In this document: in pieces, positions 1 through 10,331 of the stretch
Layout of the letters: the number at the start of each line of letters is the position of its first letter
How positions within the stretch are numbered: position 1 is the first letter of the stretch
Source of the DNA: Entrophospora sp. SA101
Lineage: Eukaryota > Glomeromycota > Glomeromycetes > Entrophosporales > Entrophosporaceae
NCBI GenBank assembly: GCA_958430865.1
Contig: CAUDNR010004527.1
Location: 5,761 to 45,582 of the forward strand
Reading direction: 5' to 3'
DNA length: 39,822 nt
Position numbers and translations under genes: made by a program
Notes under the pieces: generated by a model
Seen by the model: the letters and a program-made list of their open reading frames with translations, nothing else
Database searches by the model: none
What the model was told of the DNA's origin: nothing

Positions 1-804
1 ATACCTAACAATCAAGAACACTATAAATCAATAATTAATTATAAATCAGAAAACAAAGATGACAATAGTTCATCATTATATGATGAATTTATTAAAGAAT
101 TGCCAAACCCAATAGCATTCAATATTTGGTATGACAAACTTGAATCTTTAATAATAAAATACAATGAGAATTGTTTAATTGGAGAAGTTGGAATTGATAG
201 ATCATTTAAATTAAAAAATCCAAATAATAATAAGAAATTATCAAATTATCAAATATCGATTGATCATCAAATATTAATATTAGAGAAACAAATTGAATTA
301 GCAATTAGATATGGTAAAAGCATTAGTTTACATTGTGTACAATCAAGTGGAAAAATTGTTGAAATTTTAAAAAAGTTACAACAAAAAAATACTCAACAAA
401 TTGACAGTATTAATAATGATTTACAGTTGAAAATATGCTTTCATTCATTCTGCGGATCAATTGATACAATAAAACTTTTATTATCTTTAAACAACAGTCC
501 TAAAAAGAATAAAAAGAGTAAATTATTATCGATAGAATGTTATTTTAGTTTTAGTAAGGTTATAAATGAAAGATTGTCAAATAGATTGCACGATCTGATA
601 AAATTTGTGCCAGAGGATAGATTATTAGTTGAATCTGATTTCCATTCACCAGTAGGTTTAGATTATTTAATGCAAGACATTATTCAACTAATTAGCAAAG
701 TAAAAGATTGGTCATGTGATTTTACAATTAATAAATTAAAAGATAACTTTCTAAATTTTATTAATAACTATAACAATAAAGATAAAGAATGTAATGTAAA
801 ATGA
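1..804 (+). CDS. TatD/Scn1-like metal-dependent hydrolase, copy A (5' end cut by window edge)
   Basis: The reading frame is open from base 1 and matches, base for base as far as I checked, exon 2 of the complete copy at 30442-31590. It therefore starts outside the window, and the TTG at 100 is not a real start. Visible metal-site motifs are GEVGID, SLHC, CFHSFCG and VESDFHSP, the expected later motifs of the TatD amidohydrolase family; the first HxH motif lies in the missing exon. TatD proteins are metal-dependent hydrolases, often described as DNases, and fungal Scn1-type members share this fold. The stop at 804 faces the convergent HMG gene. Whether exon 1 exists upstream cannot be seen. 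The family call is firm; the biological substrate is unknown. Confidence 0.8.
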   Translation: MPNNQEHYKSIINYKSENKDDNSSSLYDEFIKELPNPIAFNIWYDKLESLIIKYNENCLIGEVGIDRSFKLKNPNNNKKLSNYQISIDHQILILEKQIELAIRYGKSISLHCVQSSGKIVEILKKLQQKNTQQIDSINNDLQLKICFHSFCGSIDTIKLLLSLNNSPKKNKKSKLLSIECYFSFSKVINERLSNRLHDLIKFVPEDRLLVESDFHSPVGLDYLMQDIIQLISKVKDWSCDFTINKLKDNFLNFINNYNNKDKECNVK

Positions 805-847
805 TTAATAAAATGATCAAGATTTTTTTATTCTAGACGTTAATCTA

Positions 848-1360
848 TTATATAGCGAAAGAAAAGTTGACATTTGTATCATTTGAGGAAGAGATTCTGG
901 AAGCCAATCTCACAAAAGCTTGTTTATAATATATAGGACAATTCCTCCAAGTTATAGAAGCGACTAAAGCAATTTCTTTCATAAATTGAGAACGAAGTTC
1001 TTTGTAATTGTGATCATGTTCAATTTTATTTTGTAAAGTTAATAAGAACAAATAGAATGCGTTGTCAGAGTTTATGTGTTCTTGCTTCTTATACTTCTTT
1101 ACTAATTTCTTTATGAATCTTTCAGTAGGCACTTTTATGGGTATTTCATCACCATTTGAAAATGTTGCATTGACAGTGTTTGGTGTTATTTCACTTTCAG
1201 ATTCAGTGAATGGGAAGACAGAGCTTTCTGATCTTTCTCTTAGGTTTAACTTGGAAAATAATTTTAAGACTTTGTGAGGTTTGTTACGAATAGGGTTATG
1301 AAATTTTTTATATAAGTCGCCAAAATAATGACGTCGATGGTGTTTATGACATCTATACAT
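848..1360 (-). CDS. MATA-HMG-like protein, copy A, C-terminally shortened
   Basis: 170 residues, identical to copies B and C up to ...NFSFAI, then an early stop. Copies B and C continue for 15 more residues. The cause is a 14-bp deletion: copies B and C carry AAAGTTTTACAAAA just after TAATCTATTA on the plus strand, and copy A does not. Residues about 96-156 resemble an HMG box of the MATA type (NAFYLFLL near the start, a central ITWRN with W138, then a YYKQAF/RLASRI helix). The N-terminus is basic and His-rich (YRCHKHHRRHYFGD). Such proteins are presumed DNA-binding and nuclear; Rhizophagus is known for an expanded MATA-HMG family. The box itself survives the truncation, so the product may still fold. 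No introns are needed. Confidence 0.7.
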   Translation of the reverse strand: MYRCHKHHRRHYFGDLYKKFHNPIRNKPHKVLKLFSKLNLRERSESSVFPFTESESEITPNTVNATFSNGDEIPIKVPTERFIKKLVKKYKKQEHINSDNAFYLFLLTLQNKIEHDHNYKELRSQFMKEIALVASITWRNCPIYYKQAFVRLASRISSSNDTNVNFSFAI

Positions 1361-2402
1361 TTTTATATAGTTTAAAATTTATATTATAATAATATTTATA
1401 GCTCTTATATCGCATTATTTTTTTTTTATCAAAATACGAAAGAGTGTATATGCAATAGATGACAATTTCTTTTTTTTTTTTTAATAAAAAAGAATTTAAA
1501 GAAATTTCATTTATTTTAACAATGAAACTTTAAATATTTGCAAATTTGGAAATTTTTCTTTATTACTAATACTAATAATAACGATAATATTGGTCACATT
1601 ACGACTATTACGACTGAATTTTTTTTTCGAAAATATCTCGTGAACTTCTAGAATGCGGGACTCATTGTCATGTATTCCGCGTCACTAATAAAATTTGCAA
1701 AATTAACAAATTTAGAAATGTTTTGTCTGAAAAAAAGATATTATTATTATGCAGATATTTTTTTTTTATGAAATTATATGTTTTGTAAGTTTCAAATTAT
1801 AATCAGGAAAATGGACGCTGTTTTCAAAATCTACCACGTCTCTAAAATTGGTGTCTGCAACTTGTTGCAACGTCACGAATGGCAACTAGTTGCAGACTCT
1901 ATCTATATTACAGCACTTATGTTCTAAATTCTGGCAATTGAATTGATTTTAAGATTGATCAAAGCTTTCAAATTTTCAGAATTGCGACAAATCAAAAAGT
2001 CTTCCTACTTTGTCTCTGGTGATTATTTTTGGAAGAATTAAAGGATCTACAAGGGTAAATAAAGTTCGACGACTAAAATGACTTGTATCATTAACACGGT
2101 ACAAATTCATTGAGTTGTTTTTAATAATCAATAATTGCAATGGTGTTACCAACATTTTTAAATATATTAAAGTTTTTAGTGTAACAAATATTATTCAAAC
2201 CGCGGTTCAACTGGAGTTTGAATTACGGTCGAATTGCGAGTAATGAAGCATAACATGTCTCATGTCTCGTGTACAAACACAACTCTAATTGATTTAATAT
2301 TAGGTGAAAACATATTTACACACATCACAATTGTTATGATTTCAGTGTCTCGGGATTCATTTAAAAAAAATAGTCGTATTATTTTGGGTAAAGGGTTATT
2401 AC
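1361..2402. other. Non-coding spacer upstream of HMG gene (copy A)
   Basis: AT-rich, with long T runs and no supportable gene. The small open frame at 2234-2434 has no recognisable domain and is rejected. The one clear structure is the hairpin at 1853-1897. The same sequence recurs at 5758-6799 (B) and 32161-33202 (C). Confidence 0.6.
1853..1897. repeat. Short hairpin (inverted repeat), copy A
   Basis: GTCTGCAACTTGTTGC at 1853-1868 pairs with GCAACTAGTTGCAGAC at 1882-1897 (15 of 16 positions) around a 13-base loop. It is repeated at 6250-6294 and 32653-32697. No poly-T tract follows that would suggest a Pol III gene. Confidence 0.7.
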
Positions 2403-2403
2403 T

Positions 2404-2473
2404 AACTAAGGATGTTAGCCGAAATTGGTTTTAAAAAAATCAATTTCAATACACATAAAAAACTACCCAGAAT
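2404..2473 (+). repeat. Dispersed repeat related to 29954-30061
   Basis: The sequence from AACTAAGGATGTTAGCCGAA to ACTACCCAGAATT reappears in inverted orientation at 29954-30061, outside the duplicated block. There it has about 40 extra bases between the AATTTC and CATAAAA parts. Other copies are at 6801-6870 and 33204-33273. It is probably a short non-autonomous element; its ends are not defined. Confidence 0.55.
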
Positions 2474-2726
2474 TTCGGCTATTGAGTTAAAGTGTTCAAA
2501 TAATTTCGGATATAATTTCGGCAACTCGAAAAACTATTTTGGCATTTCGGATTCAAATGATGTATACTGTAAGCATAATTATCATTGTTTAGTCAACCCG
2601 AGTATAGCAAAAGACATGCAGTAGAAATCATAGAAAAAATAATTCATTCATGGAAAAACCAGCCAAAATAATACAAAATAAATTATTAAATGGTTCTACA
2701 ACCCAGATGGCCCAATGATAAAACAT

Positions 2727-2901
2727 TAGGGTTGTTAAATGGAGCATAATGTTCTGGCATCAACCCGGGTTATGTATCACTCCATCATGGAGTGGGTTAA
2801 GATTTCTAATTTTTTGTAATAACCCGGGTTGGGTTGGGTTAACCCTTGCTCCACAATAATATGAACCCAACCCAACCCATTATGTTCCATTAACAACCCT
2901 A
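2727..2901. mobile_element. hAT-type MITE with GGGTT-rich core (copy A)
   Basis: The terminal inverted repeats begin TAGGGTTGTTAA and run about 24 bp (left ...ATGGAGCATAATG, right CATTATGTTCCAT...) with a few mismatches. The 175-bp element is flanked by TAAAACAT and TAAAACAC, an 8-bp target duplication with one mismatch, as expected for hAT elements. The core repeats AACCCGGGTT and GGGTTGGGTT and can fold on itself. It has no coding capacity. Confidence 0.75.
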
Positions 2902-4005
2902 TAAAACACACTAAGGATCCTTTACTATATAGCACGGCCTAACATTGCAATGATTAGGTGTAAACTCGAACATGTATTTGCATTGCATTGCACAAATATA
3001 TACATATGTTCGATCAACATCCTGTGACATTTTACTGATGAAATAAAAGAATTAAAATCAAATGAATAGTAAGTGATCCTTCATTTGGATGTTATTTTTA
3101 TTTGTTGAAACTCCTGGATGTGGTGCAATTGCTCTAAATTCATTCAATTATTTAAATTGTTATCAATAAACGATCATCAAAATTGCATTCCTGATCCTGA
3201 CCATGCTGGTCCAAAAAAAATCCTTAGCTGGCTAAATTTTTTTTTTTGATATTAACAATTATTTTATTATTTATAATTAAGGCAGTTCAAATTTGATTAT
3301 TTGTTTAAACATCTCCTCCCAAGATTTTTAAAATTCTAAAAATATACAGTTATAAAACATGTTTAATAAAATATTTTGCAGCAAATTTCTCTGCTAATCA
3401 TTTCTGTAATTGGAAACTTTTCATTGGTGTTTATTTATTTCTAAATTGAAAATATTCATTTAAATGAACTGATAATACTTTTATTTCTTTCATTCTTTGA
3501 AAATTTTTTGGATTAATGGTTGTTCTTTTATTGGTCTTATTATTACCTGTATCAGTGAACAACTGCTCTTAAGGAACAAATATGGCAGTAATAACCAAAT
3601 ATTTCTGGAAATTGATGATATTGATACTCTCCACATAGAAATTATTATTATTTTACATTTTAAATGATAAGTTTTTCTGTACCACAAAAAATGTTATTAT
3701 TTATAGTAGGTCAGACAATAATTATTATCAGTCAACTAAATAATTGACTAAAATAGTCATTTTCAACCTTATGGTTGGATCCAGAGATCAGGAGTATGAC
3801 CTAGTGATGTTCAATGAACTTCAATTTTTCACATGCATAGTTTTATAAATTTTATTGGTCAAATAAAAACAACTATGTTGATCTATTTCAGGTCACAAAT
3901 ATAAATCCTGAAAAAATGAAGATACTTATATTGATATCAAAATAGTTAGACTTTAACAATATGCAGATATTTTTAATAAGTTAACTAAATACAATAGACC
4001 TCCTC

Positions 4006-4138
4006 TAGTGATTGCATTCATGAAACTCATGAATAGGTTACACATATCAAAACAGTTAAAAATCATGCTTTGATTATCTGATTTGATATGTGTAATCGCC
4101 TTAATGAATATTCATGAATCTCATGAATGCAATCACTA
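4006..4138. mobile_element. hAT-type MITE with foldback arms (copy A)
   Basis: The 133-bp element has ends TAGTGATTGCATTCATGA / TCATGAATGCAATCACTA, and nearly the whole unit is self-complementary (ACACATATCAAA pairs with TTTGATATGTGT). The flanks ACCTCCTC and ACCTCATC form an 8-bp target duplication with one mismatch. Copies are at 8403-8535 and 34806-34938. Copy A differs from the other two by one base in the right arm (4098). Confidence 0.75.
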
Positions 4139-4455
4139 ACCTCATCCACTAGTGTTCCATGTCGCAATCCAAAAAAGGAAACAAAATGGTTGTAAAGGTG
4201 GTTGCAACCAGTGGTTGCAATCGTTTTTATATGATGCAAAGATGGTAGCAACCATCATCAAAAGTTGCAGCCGGTATCCTTATCATCCACCCATTACTAT
4301 GATGTTATTAAACAAGGAAAAAGTCCAGATAAGAAAGAAAGTTGTATCTGGCTCCTCAGTGTTATTATTAAGGCTGTATTTTTTACAGAAAAAGTATGGG
4401 ATCTCCAGTGAAAGTGCACAGAAAGCACATAATTTGTACAGGATAGTTACAATAC

Positions 4456-4562
4456 ACACATGAAACGCACATAAGATTTATGGAAAACATGTGGAATTCA
4501 TTTTTCCCATAAATCCTATGTGTTTCATGTGCATTCTGTATTTATCCTTATGAATTCCATGT
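4456..4562. repeat. Cluster of overlapping inverted repeats (copy A)
   Basis: ACACATGAAACGCACATAAG with the following ATTTATGG (4456-4483) pairs imperfectly with CCATAAATCCTATGTGTTTC plus ATGTGC (4507-4532). Within the same stretch ATGTGGAATTCAT can pair with ATGAATTCCATG further right. Related words (CCATAAATCCCATG, TGTGCACTTTT) continue to about 4650. The same cluster is at about 35256-35362 in copy C and is missing from copy B, which ends earlier. Confidence 0.55.
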
Positions 4563-4759
4563 TTTCTGTGCACTTTTACCAGAGACCTCTTACATTTTCC
4601 ATAAATCCCATGCGTATTCCATACATTTCTCTATATATTTCCTGTACATTTTCTGTTAATAATTTTTTATAGGATTGCAAGCCAGTCCACAAGGAGCTTT
4701 AATGACCAATTTCCGCCCACATGTAAAATACAAACAATTATAAACCACGTGATTTACTG

Positions 4760-4773
4760 TACAACAAAAAAAT
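4760..4773. other. Tandem-duplication junction with 14-bp microhomology
   Basis: TACAACAAAAAAAT sits where copy A's right end meets copy B's TatD fragment. In copy C the same 14 bases occur twice: inside the TatD gene (31163-31176) and at the right end of the block (35560-35573), 4397 bp apart. That distance equals the A-to-B period after correcting for A's 14-bp deletion. Recombination or template switching between these two sites would create exactly this junction. Confidence 0.85.
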
Positions 4774-5187
4774 ACTCAACAAATTGACAGTATTAATAAT
4801 GATTTACAGTTGAAAATATGCTTTCATTCATTCTGCGGATCAATTGATACAATAAAACTTTTATTATCTTTAAACAACAGTCCTAAAAAGAATAAAAAGA
4901 GTAAATTATTATCGATAGAATGTTATTTTAGTTTTAGTAAGGTTATAAATGAAAGATTGTCAAATAGATTGCACGATCTGATAAACTTTGTGCCAGAGGA
5001 TAGATTATTAGTTGAATCTGATTTCCATTCACCAGTAGGTTTAGATTATTTAATGCAAGACATTATTCAACTAATTAGCAAAGTAAAAGATTGGTCATGT
5101 GATTTTACAATTAATAAATTAAAAGATAACTTTCTAAATTTTATTAATAACTATAACAATAAAGATAAAGAATGTAATGTAAAATGA
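4760..5187 (+). pseudogene. TatD/Scn1-like 3' fragment, copy B
   Basis: Only about the last 142 codons remain (from residue ~202 of the spliced 343-residue protein), starting at the duplication junction. It keeps the CFHSFCG and VESDFHSP motifs but has lost the HxH, the GEVGID glutamate and the SLHC histidine, so it cannot form the metal site. One substitution at 4986 changes Lys to Asn (LINFVPED instead of LIKFVPED). The in-frame ATG at 4819 is internal. It was probably untranslated from the moment the duplication formed. Confidence 0.85.
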
Positions 5188-5199
5188 TTAATAAAATGA

Positions 5200-5757
5200 T
5201 CAAGATTTTTTTATTCTAGACGTTAATCTATTAAAAGTTTTACAAAATATAGCGAAAGAAAAGTTGACATTTGTATCATTTGAGGAAGAGATTCTGGAAG
5301 CCAATCTCACAAAAGCTTGTTTATAATATATAGGACAATTCCTCCAAGTTATAGAAGCGACTAAAGCAATTTCTTTCATAAATTGAGAACGAAGTTCTTT
5401 GTAATTGTGATCATGTTCAATTTTATTTTGTAAAGTTAATAAGAACAAATAGAATGCGTTGTCAGAGTTTATGTGTTCTTGCTTCTTATACTTCTTTACT
5501 AATTTCTTTATGAATCTTTCAGTAGGCACTTTTATGGGTATTTCATCACCATTTGAAAATGTTGCATTGACAGTGTTTGGTGTTATTTCACTTTCAGATT
5601 CAGTGAATGGGAAGACAGAGCTTTCTGATCTTTCTCTTAGGTTTAACTTGGAAAATAATTTTAAGACTTTGTGAGGTTTGTTACGAATAGGGTTATGAAA
5701 TTTTTTATATAAGTCGCCAAAATAATGACGTCGATGGTGTTTATGACATCTATACAT
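5200..5757 (-). CDS. MATA-HMG-like protein, copy B
   Basis: Complete single-exon frame of 185 residues with the same protein sequence as copy C. The N-terminus is basic and His-rich, the middle is Ser/Glu-rich (ESSVFPFTESESEITPN), the HMG-box-like region is at about 96-156 (NAFYLFLL, W138 in ITWRN, YYKQAF), and the tail is basic (RLTSRIKKS). It is convergent with the TatD fragment, with 12 bp between stop codons. The upstream DNA is identical to that of the other copies, so its promoter should be equivalent. Role inferred: sequence-specific or architectural DNA binding in the nucleus. The box is divergent, so the MATA subtype is a likely rather than certain call. Confidence 0.75.
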   Translation of the reverse strand: MYRCHKHHRRHYFGDLYKKFHNPIRNKPHKVLKLFSKLNLRERSESSVFPFTESESEITPNTVNATFSNGDEIPIKVPTERFIKKLVKKYKKQEHINSDNAFYLFLLTLQNKIEHDHNYKELRSQFMKEIALVASITWRNCPIYYKQAFVRLASRISSSNDTNVNFSFAIFCKTFNRLTSRIKKS

Positions 5758-7123
5758 TTTTATATAGTTTAAAATTTATATTATAATAATATTTATAGCT
5801 CTTATATCGCATTATTTTTTTTTTATCAAAATACGAAAGAGTGTATATGCAATAGATGACAATTTCTTTTTTTTTTTTTAATAAAAAAGAATTTAAAGAA
5901 ATTTCATTTATTTTAACAATGAAACTTTAAATATTTGCAAATTTGGAAATTTTTCTTTATTACTAATACTAATAATAACGATAATATTGGTCACATTACG
6001 ACTATTACGACTGAATTTTTTTTTCGAAAATATCTCGTGAACTTCTAGAATGCGGGACTCATTGTCATGTATTCCGCGTCACTAATAAAATTTGCAAAAT
6101 TAACAAATTTAGAAATGTTTTGTCTGAAAAAAAGATATTATTATTATGCAGATATTTTTTTTTTATGAAATTATATGTTTTGTAAGTTTCAAATTATAAT
6201 CAGGAAAATGGACGCTGTTTTCAAAATCTACCACGTCTCTAAAATTGGTGTCTGCAACTTGTTGCAACGTCACGAATGGCAACTAGTTGCAGACTCTATC
6301 TATATTACAGCACTTATGTTCTAAATTCTGGCAATTGAATTGATTTTAAGATTGATCAAAGCTTTCAAATTTTCAGAATTGCGACAAATCAAAAAGTCTT
6401 CCTACTTTGTCTCTGGTGATTATTTTTGGAAGAATTAAAGGATCTACAAGGGTAAATAAAGTTCGACGACTAAAATGACTTGTATCATTAACACGGTACA
6501 AATTCATTGAGTTGTTTTTAATAATCAATAATTGCAATGGTGTTACCAACATTTTTAAATATATTAAAGTTTTTAGTGTAACAAATATTATTCAAACCGC
6601 GGTTCAACTGGAGTTTGAATTACGGTCGAATTGCGAGTAATGAAGCATAACATGTCTCATGTCTCGTGTACAAACACAACTCTAATTGATTTAATATTAG
6701 GTGAAAACATATTTACACACATCACAATTGTTATGATTTCAGTGTCTCGGGATTCATTTAAAAAAAATAGTCGTATTATTTTGGGTAAAGGGTTATTACT
6801 AACTAAGGATGTTAGCCGAAATTGGTTTTAAAAAAATCAATTTCAATACACATAAAAAACTACCCAGAATTTCGGCTATTGAGTTAAAGTGCTCAAATAA
6901 TTTCGGATATAATTTCGGCAACTCGAAAAACTATTTTGGCATTTCGGATTCAAATGATGTATACTGTAAGCATAATTATCATTGTTTAGTCAACCCGAGT
7001 ATAGCAAAAGACATGCAGTAGAAATCATAGAAAAAATAATTCATTCATGGAAAAACCAGCCAAAATAATACAAAATAAATTATTAAATGGTTCTACAACC
7101 CAGATGGCCCAATGATAAAACAT
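5758..7123. other. Non-coding spacer of copy B
   Basis: Same content as 1361-2726: T-rich DNA, a hairpin at 6250-6294 and the dispersed repeat at 6801-6870. No gene is supported. Confidence 0.6.
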
Positions 7124-7298
7124 TAGGGTTGTTAAATGGAGCATAATGTTCTGGCATCAACCCGGGTTATGTATCACTCCATCGTGGAGTGGGTTAAGAT
7201 TTCTAATTTTTTGTAATAACCCGGGTTGGGTTGGGTTAACCCTTGTTCCACAATAATATGAACCCAACCCAACCCATTATGTTCCATTAACAACCCTA
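7124..7298. mobile_element. hAT-type MITE with GGGTT-rich core (copy B)
   Basis: Carried along in the block duplication; same ends and target duplication as 2727-2901. It differs from copy A at two bases (7184 G, 7246 T) and matches copy C at both. Confidence 0.75.
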
Positions 7299-8402
7299 TA
7301 AAACACACTAAGGATCCTTTACTATATAGCACGGCCTAACATTGCAATGATTAGGTGTAAACTCGAACATGTATTTGCATTGCATTGCACAAATATATAC
7401 ATATGTTCGATCAACATCCTGTGACATTTTACTGATGAAATAAAAGAATTAAAATCAAATGAATAGTAAGTGATCCTTCATTTGGATGTTATTTTTATTT
7501 GTTGAAACTCCTGGATGTGGTGCAATTGCTCTAAATTCATTCAATTATTTAAATTGTTATCAATAAACGATCATCAAAATTGCATTCCTGATCCTGACCA
7601 TGCTGGTCCAAAAAAAATCCTTAGCTGGCTAAATTTTTTTTTTTGATATTAACAATTATTTTATTATTTATAATTAAGGCAGTTCAAATTTGATTATTTG
7701 TTTAAACATCTCCTCCCAAGATTTTTAAAATTCTAAAAATATACAGTTATAAAACATGTTTAATAAAATATTTTGCAGCAAATTTCTCTGCTAATCATTT
7801 CTGTAATTGGAAACTTTTCATTGGTGTTTATTTATTTCTAAATTGAAAATATTCATTTAAATGAACTGATAATACTTTTATTTCTTTCATTCTTTGAAAA
7901 TTTTTTGGATTAATGGTTGTTCTTTTATTGGTCTTATTATTACCTGTATCAGTGAACAACTGCTCTTAAGGAACAAATATGGCAGTAATAACCAAATATT
8001 TCTGGAAATTGATGATATTGATACTCTCCACATAGAAATTATTATTATTTTACATTTTAAATGATAAGTTTTTCTGTACCACAAAAAATGTTATTATTTA
8101 TAGTAGGTCAGACAATAATTATTATCAGTCAACTAAATAATTGACTAAAATAGTCATTTTCAACCTTATGGTTGGATCCAGAGATCAGGAGTATGACCTA
8201 GTGATGTTCAATGAACTTCAATTTTTCACATGCATAGTTTTATAAATTTTATTGGTCAAATAAAAACAACTATGTTGATCTATTTCAGGTCACAAATATA
8301 AATCCTGAAAAAATGAAGATACTTATATTGATATCAAAATAGTTAGACTTTAACAATATGCAGATATTTTTAATAAGTTAACTAAATACAATAGACCTCC
8401 TC

Positions 8403-8535
8403 TAGTGATTGCATTCATGAAACTCATGAATAGGTTACACATATCAAAACAGTTAAAAATCATGCTTTGATTATCTGATTTGATATGTGTAATCCCCTTA
8501 ATGAATATTCATGAATCTCATGAATGCAATCACTA
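8403..8535. mobile_element. hAT-type MITE with foldback arms (copy B)
   Basis: Same element and flanks as 4006-4138, duplicated with the block; base 8495 agrees with copy C rather than copy A. Confidence 0.75.
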
Positions 8536-8680
8536 ACCTCATCCACTAGTGTTCCATGTCGCAATCCAAAAAAGGAAACAAAATGGTTGTAAAGGTGGTT
8601 GCAACCAGTGGTTGCAATCGTTTTTATATGATGCAAAGATGGTAGCAACCATCATCAAAAGTTGCAGCCGGTATCCTTAT

Positions 8681-10331
8681 AAATGAGCTATATAATTCCA
8701 TTTGTGGAAATCTTCTTTGAATAGCATCAATTATTGCAATGGAATACTCTTTAATAAATGGTGGAGAATTAAAATTATGCTTATTTAAATATTCTTTGAA
8801 AATGAAACCATTGTTAGGTGGAAATTGCTCATTACCAATGAATTCATACTCTATTTCATTTATTGTATTGTTGAGGCTTTTTTTAAATTGAGATAATGAT
8901 AAAAAATCTAGTTGGAAAGTATTGATCAATTTCTTTAGAATATTTGTTAAGTCAGCAAAGTACATAGTTGCAAAAATAAAATCTTGATCCAACTGATTAT
9001 ACAATAATTCAGCTTGTTTATCACCTTCATTAACATAATCATTAAGAGTTGCAAGTACTGAATTCAAAATTTTATACAAATTACTAACAGAATTAGAAAA
9101 GGACAACCATCGTGCTTCACATAAATTTAAAATCTTTAGTGTTGGTTCATCATTAATGTCTTACATCATTCTTAACATGTTTTGTCTCTTATGTGATTTA
9201 GAAAAAATGCATACAAATTTTTTAAGGTTTCCTCATATTTTTCAAAACATAAAACTTCATTAGAAGCATCTTTTCCAGCCAAATGTAGTCTATGTGACAC
9301 ACAATGATTAGATGACATGAATGGATTTATTTTTTTAAGTCTTGCAGCAACACCACTTTTATAACCAGTCATATTAGATGCACCATCACTTCCAAAATGA
9401 ATTATTTTTTGAGAGGTTATTTCTTTGTCATCACAAAATGATATTATTTGATTAAAAATATTTTCTCCATCAGTTGATTCCAAATCAATCATTCCCAAAT
9501 ATCTCATGTATGGTATGTTATCCACCATGTATTTTCCTACAATTGCTAAATACTTATTATTAATAGTATTTGTCTCATCAATCATAATGCTCCAATATGG
9601 AGATGAATTCAATTCTTCAAAAAGTTCTTTTTGTATTACAGAAACTATACATTCTAAAAATTCAGAACCAGATTTATTATTAGCATAACTCCCATATGTT
9701 GATTTAGATAATGATGGCTTTGCTATGGACACAGGTTTTAAATTGAATTTTTTATCATTAGTAACTTTGTTTTTTGTCTGCAAGAACATTAAATTGCACA
9801 TATCAGGATATACATTCAATGAAATATTTTTTTTTGAACAAAAATAAATAATTTGCATCAATGAAACTATTGTTAATTTTTGGTGCTCAGTTGATTTATA
9901 AACCCTATCTCAAATAATTCAAACTTTTTATGTGCATTAGAATTTGAATGTTTTTTAATTCCTGATAGTTTTAAATTAGATGAACCTTTTGCAAAATTGG
10001 TATTCCCATTTTGATCTCTACAGATTTTGCAATATAAGATTGTTTTTTCATTGGAAACTTCAACTTCTAACCATGGATATAATTTAAACCATTCAGGATC
10101 AATGGTTTCTCTATTATGTGATTTTTTTTCATCTCCAGAACTTATAGTATTATCACTACCAATTGATTCATCATCAGATATCTCAAAAATTTCCATTTGG
10201 TGAACTGGAGTATTATGAACTTTGGCAGAAAAATCAATTGATGAAGTTGATTGTTCTAATGTTTTATTTTTTTTAGGATTTGAATCTTCATCAATGAATA
10301 AAATTCTTTTAGTAATTTGTTTATTAGACAT
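8681..10331 (-). pseudogene. hAT-superfamily transposase with TTF-type zinc finger, broken
   Basis: Three frames in order. 10331-9873 has an acidic N-terminus, then WFKLYPWLEVEV and a zinc-finger-like block (CKICRDQNG ... HSNSNAHKK). 9861-9172 has the catalytic-core-like motifs WSIMIDETN, FGSDGASNMTG and NHCVSHRLHLAGKDA. 9106-8681 is part of the helical region. Between the first two a one-base shift is needed near 9870. Near 9175 there is another shift, followed by an in-frame stop just before the continuation DINDEPTLKILNLCEARWLS. The C-terminal dimerisation domain is absent because the sequence joins copy B at 8680/8681. It resembles the ZNF862/KIAA1586-like group of hAT proteins. It cannot encode an active transposase. 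Confidence 0.75.

Larger units (their letters stand above)
1..4773. repeat. Segmental duplication block, copy A
   Basis: Matches copy C with offset +30786 up to about 830 and +30800 after the 14-bp deletion. Compared with B and C, I see four copy-A-specific substitutions (2495 T for C, 2787 A for G, 2849 C for T, 4098 G for C) and the deletion in the HMG gene. It contains the TatD 3' part, the HMG gene, two MITEs and hairpins. The left limit lies outside the window. Confidence 0.9.
4760..8680. repeat. Segmental duplication block, copy B (truncated at both ends)
   Basis: The block starts inside the TatD gene at the microhomology and runs colinear with copy A at +4397 until GTATCCTTAT at 8680. 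It then switches abruptly to hAT transposase sequence. It lacks about 890 bp of the right end present in copy C. At the four sites where A differs, B agrees with C; its own private change is at 4986 (C for A). Confidence 0.9.

Noticed and set aside
1062..1277. Plus-strand frame opposite the HMG gene
   Set aside because: Shadow of the minus-strand HMG coding sequence.
2234..2624. Two small frames repeated in all three blocks
   Set aside because: They are preserved only because the DNA is duplicated; no domain, and the second covers a dispersed repeat.
4190..4270. GGTTGCAACC repeats as a possible CRISPR-like array
   Set aside because: Only short irregular palindromes without regular spacers; eukaryotic context.
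3490..4463. Small frames on both strands in the block's right part
   Set aside because: Composition follows the AT-rich DNA and MITE arms; no family resemblance.
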